From an uncultured Collinsella sp. (GTDB taxonomy: Bacteria > Actinomycetota > Coriobacteriia > Coriobacteriales > Coriobacteriaceae): DNA of 22,744 bases. Positions 1-9,543 of this stretch are shown here, one piece after another. How positions within the stretch are numbered: the first letter of the stretch is position 1; each line of letters begins with the position of its first letter. Made by a program: the position numbers and the translations under genes. Location of the stretch: positions 1 through 22,744 of the forward strand of contig CABUXL010000026.1 of assembly GCA_902495525.1 (NCBI GenBank), written 5' to 3'. The notes under the pieces are model-generated. The model was not told the DNA's origin and made no database searches. It saw nothing but the letters and a program-made list of their open reading frames with translations.

Positions 1-73
1 CCACGGGTCAAGATGCACTAGGCCTGGACGAAGTCCGGGCCCGCGCCTTTAGACGCGAGCCCGGGGCCCGTGG
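1..73 (+). other. Structured non-coding segment with competing hairpins
   Basis: Seen: GGCCTGGAC (21-29) pairs with GTCCGGGCC (33-41) over a GAA loop. CCGGGC and CGCG (35-40, 42-45) pair with CGCG and GCCCGG (54-57, 59-64). The two hairpins share bases 35-41, so they exclude each other. CCACGGG (1-7) can pair with CCCGTGG (67-73) and enclose both. No U-tract follows, so it is not a simple terminator. It could be the end of an upstream transcript, part of a structured RNA cut by the window edge, or a leader for the next gene. I could not match it to RNase P, SRP, 6S or tmRNA. Confidence 0.4.
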
Positions 74-90
74 GTTATACCCTAAGAGCA

Positions 91-113
91 AACCACCCTT
101 TTTAAGGGTGGTT
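91..113 (+). promoter_or_regulatory. Perfect 10-bp hairpin just upstream of the first gene
   Basis: AACCACCCTT (91-100), loop TTT, AAGGGTGGTT (104-113). It ends 6 nt before the GGAGGAG ribosome binding site of the first gene. There is no poly-U after it on either strand, so a translational or mRNA-stability role, or a protein-binding site, fits better than intrinsic termination. It also argues against the GTG at 108 as a start codon, because that codon lies inside the stem. Confidence 0.45.
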
Positions 114-131
114 CTGATTGGAGGAGAACGC

Positions 132-1037
132 ATGCGGCCCGGTGGCACTCAGACAAAGCGCGGCGCCGCGGTGCGCATGCGACGCCGACTGGGCTTGGCG
201 CCGCGGGCGTACGCACTGCTATCGTGCTCGCTGGTGCTGGTCATAGCTGGCGTTTCTGCCTATGGCATGACCGTGCCGTCCATGATGCAGGCGCATGCCG
301 CACGCGAACCGCGCGTGGGGCATGAGGTCAAAAGTGATTTGGGCACCACGACTGGATATGCTTGGGCAAGTGTGGTCGCGCATGTTGTGTTTGGCACCGA
401 CGATGCGGACGGCGCCGAGGCCCCGGACAACGAAGTCACGCTTGCCAATGGCAAAACCATCGTGCTCACCAACACCAAGATCATCGATCGGTTGTCCAAC
501 AATAGCGTGGCGGCAACGGTGAATAAGGTCGAGCAGCAAAAGGAGCAGGACGCCCAGCAGTCCGGAAAGCCCGGTAGCTCGGATAATTCTGGCTCCGGCT
601 CGGATTCATCGAGTTCGGGCGGCGGCTCTGGGGCGGGTTCCTCTACCGGAGGGTCTGGAAACGGCGGCTCGATGGGCGGCAACACTGACAACGATGCAAA
701 CTCCGGTGGCCTTTCCGCTGCTGAGGAAGAGAGCATTCACAGTTGGCTTGTGACCAAGTACAACATGCTCGACGGCTATGTTTCTCGTGCCAATGACGTG
801 GTCTCGACCTATAACTCTACGGGAGATCCCAGACCGTGCGACAGCCTGGTCGGGGAGATGTTTGTCATTCGAGCCGAGTTCGGTCGTCAGACATTCTCGC
901 CCCGGTCAAAGTGGTATCAGCAGTATGCCAATCTGTGGGGCTGTTACACCAACCTATGTCAATGGGTCGGCCATTACGGCGATGATGACGTCGCGCTCGG
1001 CAACTTCAACAATAACGTGGCGGCGCTTGCCCTATGA
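132..1037 (+). CDS. Membrane-anchored protein with Gly/Ser-rich linker, function unknown
   Basis: 301 residues from ATG 132, chosen because GGAGGAG (120-126) sits 5 nt upstream; an in-frame GTG at 108 lies in a hairpin. The N-terminus is very basic (RMRRR near 16-19), followed by one hydrophobic segment at about 26-45. It therefore looks like a signal-anchor with the rest outside the cell. Residues 60-140 form a mixed segment. Residues 143-195 are an almost pure Gly/Ser/Asn/Asp linker. A compact C-terminal domain (195-301) contains Cys236, Cys271 and Cys276 and many aromatics. I recognise no family. The stop overlaps the start of the kinase gene (ATGA), so the two are probably co-translated. 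Inference: an envelope-exposed partner, sensor or substrate of that kinase. The anchor and linker are clear; the function is not. Confidence 0.75.
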   Translation: MRPGGTQTKRGAAVRMRRRLGLAPRAYALLSCSLVLVIAGVSAYGMTVPSMMQAHAAREPRVGHEVKSDLGTTTGYAWASVVAHVVFGTDDADGAEAPDNEVTLANGKTIVLTNTKIIDRLSNNSVAATVNKVEQQKEQDAQQSGKPGSSDNSGSGSDSSSSGGGSGAGSSTGGSGNGGSMGGNTDNDANSGGLSAAEEESIHSWLVTKYNMLDGYVSRANDVVSTYNSTGDPRPCDSLVGEMFVIRAEFGRQTFSPRSKWYQQYANLWGCYTNLCQWVGHYGDDDVALGNFNNNVAALAL

Positions 1038-2878
1038 TGACCGATCTTGCATCCACCACACCACAATCGCTCGGTCGCGATCCCATGGTCGGCCTGCGCC
1101 TGGCGCGTGTCGACGGGTTTGAGCCGGCCATTGCGCTCGGTCAGGACGAACTGCCTGCCTATCTGCGTCGTTTTACGATGCTGTTTGCCGACGATGCCAC
1201 CATGCGCCGTGGCGGTATCGGCCGCGTGACGCGTGCCGTCAACGCCCAAGGCGAGGCCGTGGCACTCAAGCAGCTCATCTTGCCGGCGCGCGATGAGTTC
1301 GACGACGATACCGCTCACGAGGCGCTGGTCGCCAAGTTCAAGGCGGCGTTTCGCGAGGAATACGAATGCCATCGCGCCCTTTCGGGCCTTAAGGGCTTTC
1401 CCCGCCTCTATGGCTGGGGCGAGGTCGACGGTGTGCCTGCAATTGTCATGGAATGGGTCGAGGGCGAGACGCTTACCCGCTTGCGTTCGCGACTCGCCGT
1501 GGACGATGCCGGACGCCTGTCGCCGCTTGTGGCGGCGCGTCTGGGTCGCGACCTGTTCGATCTGCTCTGCCGTATGAGCCTGGTGGGCGAGGGCTTTGTC
1601 CATCGCGATATCTCGCCCGCTAATATTATGGTGCGCACGGCGCGTCTACCGCTTGACCGGCAGCTTGCCGAGGACACCTTTGACCTGTGCCTGATCGACT
1701 TTGGCTCGTCGCTGGCGCTCGAGCCTGCGTCGGCTGTGGCCGGTACCGGCGGCAAGGCGTCGTTTACGGAGCGTTATGCCACGCTGCGTCGCGCGACGGT
1801 TGCCTATGCCCCGCCCGAGATGCTCACCGACGATATTCCCGATCTGCGCGCTTTGCGTATGTCGCCGGCGATCGACGTCTATGCCGCGGCAAGCACGGTT
1901 TACGAGCTCATTGCCGGCGTCGCGCCATACGAAGCCGCGCCGAGCACTTCGGGCACCTCGGGTTCGCGCAAAAAGACGCGCGACATCGCGAGCCCCTACC
2001 GTCTCAAGATGGACACGCGGCCCGACTATCCCATTGGTGCCCATGCGCCCGGTTGTGATTTGACTCAGCTGCTTCGTCGTGAGCCCGATGTGGCGCTCGC
2101 CGCGGCCGAGCAGGCCCAGCAGCTGGGGCTTGAGCCGGATTCCGAAGAGCTGCGCGATGCGCTGGCGTTTGTCGATGCCCAGCTGTTCGACGTGGTGACG
2201 GCCTGTCTGTCCAGCCATCAAAAAGATCGTCCCGAGCCGGCGGCGGTCGAGGCGGCGCTCTCGGCGTTTTGTGACCACTATGCGCAAAATGTCGGTCGTT
2301 CGCTCCGCGGCGAGCCGCTCACGCCGTGCCCCATGGATGCGTCCGGCCGCGCGGTTCGTCGCGCGCTGATGGTCGGCGCGACGGTCGTCTGTGGCGTGGT
2401 TTGGGCTGTGGTCGTGGTTTCGGCCGCGCTGCTGGCGTCGGGCGCTCGCGTGACGGCGACTTTGGGATCGCTCGTGTGGTCTGGGTCGCTACCGGGTATT
2501 ATTGCCGCACTGGCGTTGGCGCTGCCAGGCATAGCCGGCGTTGCCGCGGGGGCACTTGCGCGTGATCGGCGCTCGGGGTTCCTGCAGGGTGTGCTTGCGC
2601 TTTCTGCCTGCGAGGTTCCGGTGCTGGTTGTGGCTGCATGTAGCGTATTTTCCCAACGCGCCGTGATGGGCGGCCTTGTTGCCGCTCTGGTTGCAACCTA
2701 TACGCTTACGTGGTTTTTGCTTGCGATGGGCTTTGCCTTTGAACTTCCCGTTTCGGCACCGCGACGCACAAAAGCCCAGATGGCGACTCCGCTTGCCGGT
2801 GGAGCCGCAGCTGCCCGTACTTTTGGCGGACCTGTCGAAGTATCGTCCGATTCTATTTCTACGACCAAGGAGGCCTAG
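1034..2878 (+). CDS. Hanks-type serine/threonine protein kinase with four C-terminal membrane segments
   Basis: 614 residues. Kinase landmarks in order: degenerate Gly-loop RGGIGRV (59-65), VALK with the ATP-anchoring Lys79, helix-C Glu near 108-111, catalytic HRDISPAN (Asp192, Asn197), Mg-binding DFG (222-224), APPEM (259-263) and DVYAAASTVYEL (281-292). All key residues are present, so it should be active. After the kinase fold, hydrophobic stretches lie at about 444-470, 485-508, 515-540 and 543-570, with a short hydrophilic tail. There are no PASTA repeats, unlike PknB/PrkC, and the domain arrangement is unusual for the family. The start ATG (or the next codon, also ATG) overlaps the upstream stop by 4 nt. 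The FHA gene begins 3 nt after its stop. Likely role: cytoplasmic phosphorylation at the membrane, with the FHA protein reading phosphothreonine. Confidence 0.88.
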   Translation: MMTDLASTTPQSLGRDPMVGLRLARVDGFEPAIALGQDELPAYLRRFTMLFADDATMRRGGIGRVTRAVNAQGEAVALKQLILPARDEFDDDTAHEALVAKFKAAFREEYECHRALSGLKGFPRLYGWGEVDGVPAIVMEWVEGETLTRLRSRLAVDDAGRLSPLVAARLGRDLFDLLCRMSLVGEGFVHRDISPANIMVRTARLPLDRQLAEDTFDLCLIDFGSSLALEPASAVAGTGGKASFTERYATLRRATVAYAPPEMLTDDIPDLRALRMSPAIDVYAAASTVYELIAGVAPYEAAPSTSGTSGSRKKTRDIASPYRLKMDTRPDYPIGAHAPGCDLTQLLRREPDVALAAAEQAQQLGLEPDSEELRDALAFVDAQLFDVVTACLSSHQKDRPEPAAVEAALSAFCDHYAQNVGRSLRGEPLTPCPMDASGRAVRRALMVGATVVCGVVWAVVVVSAALLASGARVTATLGSLVWSGSLPGIIAALALALPGIAGVAAGALARDRRSGFLQGVLALSACEVPVLVVAACSVFSQRAVMGGLVAALVATYTLTWFLLAMGFAFELPVSAPRRTKAQMATPLAGGAAAARTFGGPVEVSSDSISTTKEA

Positions 2879-2881
2879 GTC

Positions 2882-3820
2882 ATGGCATCTCAAGTTGAGC
2901 TCACCCCATGCGGGGCCATGTTTGACATCTTTAAGCGCGCGGCGCATCTGAGCCATATCGAGCTGTGCGACCTGGTGCTTTCGTCCCGTCCGCTCGCCGA
3001 CGGCCGCAGCCCGCAGAGCCGAGCCGCCGATCGCTCTTGGGTTTCCCGCTTTATCGTTCGCGCGCCGGTCGGCACGCTTCAGCAGCGCTACTTTGCCGAA
3101 TACGGTACCTCGGCTGCGCGTATTATGTCGCAACTGGCCCTGCGCCAGCGCAATCCCATGGACTCCACGGCTGTGATCAATATGGTGTGCGGTCCTGCAG
3201 GTGAACCGATGGTACGCGCGCTCGAAGAGTGCCACCAAGACACGAATCTCTATCGCAACGCGCTCGATCGCCTGTCCCAGGCGGCGGAACTCATGCCCGC
3301 CGAGCGCGCCGAGGCCGTGCTGGTGCTGTTTGTCGCCGTCGGCTGTTCGGCGGATGTGCGGTCCTCGGTGAACTATGCTATCGACTACGCGCACGCGACC
3401 TGTGGCGGAGGCACCTCCACGCCGCGTTCGCTTGGCATCTCGATGACCGCGGGCGAACGCGAACCCGCCCCGGCGCACCCCTTGGGCTTGCTGCGCGTAC
3501 AAAACAGTTTTGTCGTGAGCGCCCCGCGCTGGATTCAGCCGAGTGAGCAGGGTGTTGAGATTGGCGCGCTGGCCACTGGTGAGGGCGATATTACCGACGT
3601 CGGCGACGATGTCTCGGCCCGCCATGCCCATATCTGGTGCGATGCTCAAAATATCTGGCACGTCGAGGACTTGTCGTCCACCAACGGAACCGTGGTGGTA
3701 AACGGGGCCACGCGCGTCTGCATTCAGGTCGAGCCCGGCCGTTCCGCCCAACTCAATCCCGGCGACGAGCTCAAGCTCGGCGAATCCACTACCTACGCCA
3801 TCCTCTTCGGTGCCCTCTAG
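2882..3820 (+). CDS. FHA-domain protein
   Basis: 312 residues. ATG 2882 is preceded by AAGGAGG (2868-2874), which lies inside the end of the kinase gene. Residues about 222-312 form a forkhead-associated domain: SARHAHIW (245-252), DLSSTNGT (263-270), VNG (273-275), then a PGDELKLG strand (293-300). FHA domains bind phosphothreonine peptides. The Ser, Arg/His and StNGT loop residues that make the pocket are present. The first 200 residues are mostly helical-looking with Cys30, Cys103 and Cys117 and match no family I know. No signal peptide or membrane segment is visible, so it is cytoplasmic. Adjacency to the kinase suggests it is its substrate, scaffold or reader. The FHA call is firm; the N-terminal role is unknown. 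Confidence 0.87.
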   Translation: MASQVELTPCGAMFDIFKRAAHLSHIELCDLVLSSRPLADGRSPQSRAADRSWVSRFIVRAPVGTLQQRYFAEYGTSAARIMSQLALRQRNPMDSTAVINMVCGPAGEPMVRALEECHQDTNLYRNALDRLSQAAELMPAERAEAVLVLFVAVGCSADVRSSVNYAIDYAHATCGGGTSTPRSLGISMTAGEREPAPAHPLGLLRVQNSFVVSAPRWIQPSEQGVEIGALATGEGDITDVGDDVSARHAHIWCDAQNIWHVEDLSSTNGTVVVNGATRVCIQVEPGRSAQLNPGDELKLGESTTYAILFGAL

Positions 3821-4194
3821 CCAGTCCTGCCAAATGATCCCGGCAGTCATCCAAGGTAAACCTTTACCGCCCGCCTATATTTGTCGAAATTACACTTAAC
3901 GGCGGGGTACAATAAACCCGCATGCGGATTTCCGTTGCGGGCGCTTCCCATCGCCGGGGCGTGCCCGGGAGCATCCGGCATGCGGCCTTTGCGGCGCTCG
4001 GTCATGTGCAAGACGGGCGGTCGGGTCTGTGGGGCGCACCAGCTGTCCCTCGCCTCGGCATGTCTTCTCTCCACGCCACGTACCTGCTGCTGAGCCTGCC
4101 TGCCAGATGATTGGAAGCAACAGCGTAAATCCCATCACGCCAACATCCCGGCGATCGCCGGGGCCTGTATACCTATATGAGAGGAGAGGGGTAT
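3821..4194 (+). promoter_or_regulatory. Intergenic region and long leader of nifJ
   Basis: 374 bp without a gene. It holds a weak hairpin after the FHA gene (CTGCC 3827-3831 / GGCAG 3842-3846), an inverted repeat GGTAAA-cc-TTTACC (3855-3868), and a good -10 hexamer TACAAT (3908-3913). TTGTCG at 3881 is 21 bp away from the -10, too far for a classical -35. A leader of about 275 nt would follow. It is GC-rich, with stems such as CCGGGGC-gt-GCCCGG (3954-3968) and a perfect 16-bp palindrome at 4147-4162. Short frames here lack convincing starts and family features. The repeat at 3855-3868 lies 40 bp upstream of the -10, where an activator could sit. Confidence 0.5.
4147..4162 (+). promoter_or_regulatory. 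Perfect 16-bp palindrome before the nifJ ribosome binding site
   Basis: CCCGGCGATCGCCGGG reads the same on both strands. It ends 20 nt before the AGGAGAGG ribosome binding site (4182-4189) of nifJ. As RNA it would form a short hairpin near the 5' edge of the translation start; as DNA it could be an operator. No U-tract follows. Confidence 0.45.
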
Positions 4195-7734
<3,540 letters not shown>

Positions 7735-7744
7735 GTCTCCCACC

Positions 7745-7869
7745 GCAGGATCTGAGGGCTAACCTTCGCGGACGTCCTCGGACATGAAAGAACCCCCGCT
7801 GCGCACTACGTGCGGCGGGGGTTCTTTCGTCCTGCGGAGTGTCCGCGAAGGTTAGCCCTCAGATCCTGC
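7745..7869. repeat. 125-bp nested inverted repeat containing a bidirectional terminator
   Basis: Outer arms 7745-7773 and 7841-7869 are perfect 29-bp reverse complements. Inside them a second perfect inverted repeat, GAAAGAACCCCCGC (7786-7799) and its complement (7815-7828), forms a 14-bp stem. Its U-rich right side (GGGGGTTCTTTC) looks like an intrinsic terminator, and it is symmetric enough to work in both directions. The element starts 11 nt after the nifJ stop. Between the arms, CGTCCTcGGA-like words recur, and an 11-bp copy (ACGTCCTCGGA) lies at 7772-7782 and again just outside the element at 7877-7887. I see no target-site duplication. Confidence 0.85.
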
Positions 7870-7938
7870 TACGACTACGTCCTCGGATGTGATGGCGGAT
7901 GAAGGACGTGGTTGTGGGGGGCTTTTGTCCCCTTCGCT

Positions 7939-7961
7939 GTTTCGCGGCTTTGCCGCGAAAC
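7939..7961. repeat. Perfect 10-bp stem-loop
   Basis: GTTTCGCGGC (7939-7948), loop TTT, GCCGCGAAAC (7952-7961). No U-tract follows on either strand. It lies between the nifJ terminator element and the AT-rich arcC leader; its role is unknown. Confidence 0.5.
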
Positions 7962-8155
7962 CTCGCGCCACTTTGGGGATGGATGGGGGACTTGGCCGTT
8001 GCCGCTTTTTCGGAGCCCTTCTTTATTCCTTTTGTTGGATGAAAAGCCCCTTGTTTTTGCAGGGGTGCATACTCGACTTATATGTGCATAGAATCTCGTA
8101 TAGTGCGAGTAAGATATTGCGTTGTCTGTTTTGTGTTTAGCAAAGATATAGTTTG

Positions 8156-8209
8156 CATAATCCGACATAATCCTCGCTTCATTTAAATAAAGTCGCACGT
8201 AAATTACGT
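8156..8209 (+). promoter_or_regulatory. Candidate operator cluster upstream of arcC
   Basis: CATAATCC occurs at 8156-8163 and 8166-8173, exactly one helical turn apart. A perfect palindrome ACGTAA-a-TTACGT follows at 8197-8209. Direct repeats in phase plus a nearby dyad are typical of transcription factor sites. The regulator cannot be named from sequence. Confidence 0.35.
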
Positions 8210-8388
8210 AGATATGTCTGAGCTGGAGTTCTGTACGCTGAGCGGATAAAAACGACCGTTCACCGTTCCGCTATTTTCAAAATGAATAAAATGAGCGATA
8301 AAGAGAATATAAACCTTAATAAACTCGCGTATCGCACGGACGCGGGTTATTAATGGGTTGTAGGCCTTTTACAGAAAGGATTCCAGCA

Positions 8389-9351
8389 ATGTCTAAGCCT
8401 CTTGGCAAGCCCGATCGTATTGTCGTCGCCCTTGGCGGCAACGCCCTCGGCAACAACCCCGTTGAGCAGATCGAAGCCGTGAGCAACACCGCCCACGCTC
8501 TCCTCGGGCTCATCGAGCAGGGCAACGAAATCATCATCACCCACGGCAACGGCCCGCAGGTCGGCATGATCCAGAACGCCTTCGCTGCTGCCCACGATGC
8601 CATCGGTACCCCCGAGATGCCGCTGCCCGAGTGCGGCGCCATGTCCCAGGGCTACATTGGTTATCACCTGCAGCAGGGCATCGGCCGCGAGATGCACAAG
8701 CGCTATAAGCGTTGGCACGCCGCCACCGTCGTCACCCAGATCGAGTGCGACCCGGATGATCCCGCGTTCAAGAACCCGACCAAGCCGATCGGTCCCTTCT
8801 ATACCGAGGAGCAGGCCAAGGAGTTCATGGCCGAGGATCCCTCCAAGGTCTTCGTCGAGGATTCCGGCCGCGGCTGGCGTCGCGTCGTCGCTTCCCCCGA
8901 TCCCAAGAAGATCGTCGAGGCTGACTCCATCCTCAACCTGCTCGACAACGAGTTCATCGTTATCGCCTGCGGTGGCGGCGGCATCCCCGTCGTCCGCGAC
9001 TACGAGAACAAGGGCTGCTACAAGGGCGTTCCCGCCGTCATCGACAAGGACCTGGGCGGCGAGCTGCTGGCCGAGGACTGCGACGCCGACGTCCTGTTCC
9101 TGCTGACCGCCGTTGAGCATGTCGCCATCAACTTTGGCAAGCCCAACCAGGAGGAGCTCGAGGACCTCACCGCCGACGAGGCCGAGCGCCTGGCCGACGA
9201 GGGCCAGTTCGGCAAGGGTTCCATGGAGCCCAAGGTTCGCGCTGCCATCAAGTTTGCCCGTTCCCGCAAGGGCCGCACCTGCATCATCGGCGCTCTGGAC
9301 AAGGCCGCCGAGACCATGGCTGGCCTCTCCGGTACCCGCATTCACGAGTAG
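8389..9351 (+). CDS. arcC: Carbamate kinase
   Basis: 320 residues, the normal length. ATG 8389 follows GAAAGGA (8374-8380) with 8-nt spacing; an in-frame ATG at 8353 has no such site. The enzyme turns carbamoyl phosphate and ADP into ATP, ammonia and CO2, the energy-yielding last step of arginine, agmatine or allantoin fermentation. Signatures: IVVALGGNALG at the N-terminus, THGNGPQVG (51-59), CGGGGIPV (near 194-201), VIDKDLGG with Lys220, AVEHVAINFG, and the C-terminal GSMEPKV plus ALDKAAETMAGLSGTRI. No arginine deiminase or ornithine carbamoyltransferase gene is next to it, so the source of carbamoyl phosphate lies elsewhere. It appears monocistronic, between an AT-rich leader and a strong terminator. 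Codon bias suggests high expression. Confidence 0.96.
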   Translation: MSKPLGKPDRIVVALGGNALGNNPVEQIEAVSNTAHALLGLIEQGNEIIITHGNGPQVGMIQNAFAAAHDAIGTPEMPLPECGAMSQGYIGYHLQQGIGREMHKRYKRWHAATVVTQIECDPDDPAFKNPTKPIGPFYTEEQAKEFMAEDPSKVFVEDSGRGWRRVVASPDPKKIVEADSILNLLDNEFIVIACGGGGIPVVRDYENKGCYKGVPAVIDKDLGGELLAEDCDADVLFLLTAVEHVAINFGKPNQEELEDLTADEAERLADEGQFGKGSMEPKVRAAIKFARSRKGRTCIIGALDKAAETMAGLSGTRIHE

Positions 9352-9416
9352 TCTCTACTCTGTTGCCTCTCTCGTGGGCGCCAGGCAAAGCGCCTGCAAA
9401 CTAGCCTCTCTTCATG

Positions 9417-9449
9417 AGCCCCGCAGTCCGCTCCGACTGCGGGGCTTTT
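9417..9449 (+). terminator. Intrinsic terminator of arcC
   Basis: GCCCCGCAGTC (9418-9428), 6-nt loop, GACTGCGGGGC (9435-9445), followed by TTTT. The A9417-T9446 pair extends the stem. It is perfect and GC-rich, and lies 67 nt after the arcC stop codon. Confidence 0.9.
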
Positions 9450-9461
9450 GCTATTCACCTA

Positions 9462-9543
9462 GTCATTGGGGACGTTCTTAAATGACTAGTCAAACAAGAG
9501 CGTCCCCAATGACCACTCATTTAAGTATGCCCCCAATGACTAG
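9462..9543. repeat. REP-like palindromic intergenic repeat
   Basis: GTCATTGGGGACG (9462-9474) and CGTCCCCAATGAC (9501-9513) are perfect 13-bp inverted arms. A third partial copy, CCCCAATGACTAG, lies at 9531-9543 and runs into the stop codon of the - strand peptidase gene. CTTAAATGA (9477-9485) and TCATTTAAG (9517-9525) form a second, interleaved inverted pair. TGACTAGTCA (9483-9492) is itself a palindrome. Inference: a mobile palindromic repeat of the REP type, perhaps mobilised in trans by an IS200-like (RAYT) transposase; none is in this window. Confidence 0.6.

Larger units (their letters stand above)
7735..8388 (+). promoter_or_regulatory. Intergenic region and AT-rich leader of arcC
   Basis: 654 bp without a convincing gene. 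After the nested inverted repeat comes a perfect hairpin GTTTCGCGGC-ttt-GCCGCGAAAC (7939-7961). From about 8030 the base composition turns clearly AT-rich. This part holds CCCCT...AGGGG (8047-8065), GTGCATA twice (8065-8071, 8084-8090), CATAATCC twice at 10-bp spacing (8156, 8166), the palindrome ACGTAA-a-TTACGT (8197-8209), tandem ACCGTTC (8255-8268) and an AGCGGA/TCCGCT hairpin (8241-8272). Candidate -10 hexamers are TATAGT (8147) and CATAAT (8156), each with a TTGTNT box 19 bp upstream. Inference: a regulated promoter with a leader of about 200 nt. Confidence 0.5.

Noticed and set aside
104..114. AAGGGTGGTTC resembles the T-box antiterminator word
   Set aside because: The ACCGCG part is missing, there is no terminator with a U-tract, and no stem I specifier region is visible.
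132..135. Upstream GTG start at 108 for the first gene
   Set aside because: It lies within the perfect hairpin 91-113 and precedes the GGAGGAG site, which fits ATG 132.
2489..3850. A 453-codon - strand frame over the end of the kinase and the FHA gene
   Set aside because: It crosses two clearly coding + strand genes and has low-complexity Arg/Gly/His composition.
7875..8198. Possible 107-residue - strand protein in the arcC leader
   Set aside because: It runs through repeats and the hairpin at 7939-7961, changes composition midway and resembles no family; more likely regulatory DNA.
8350..9345. A 331-codon - strand frame over arcC, and similar long - strand frames at 10662-11783 and 12430-13950
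   Set aside because: These are the same antisense effect over strongly biased + strand genes; none has a recognisable domain or a good ribosome binding site.
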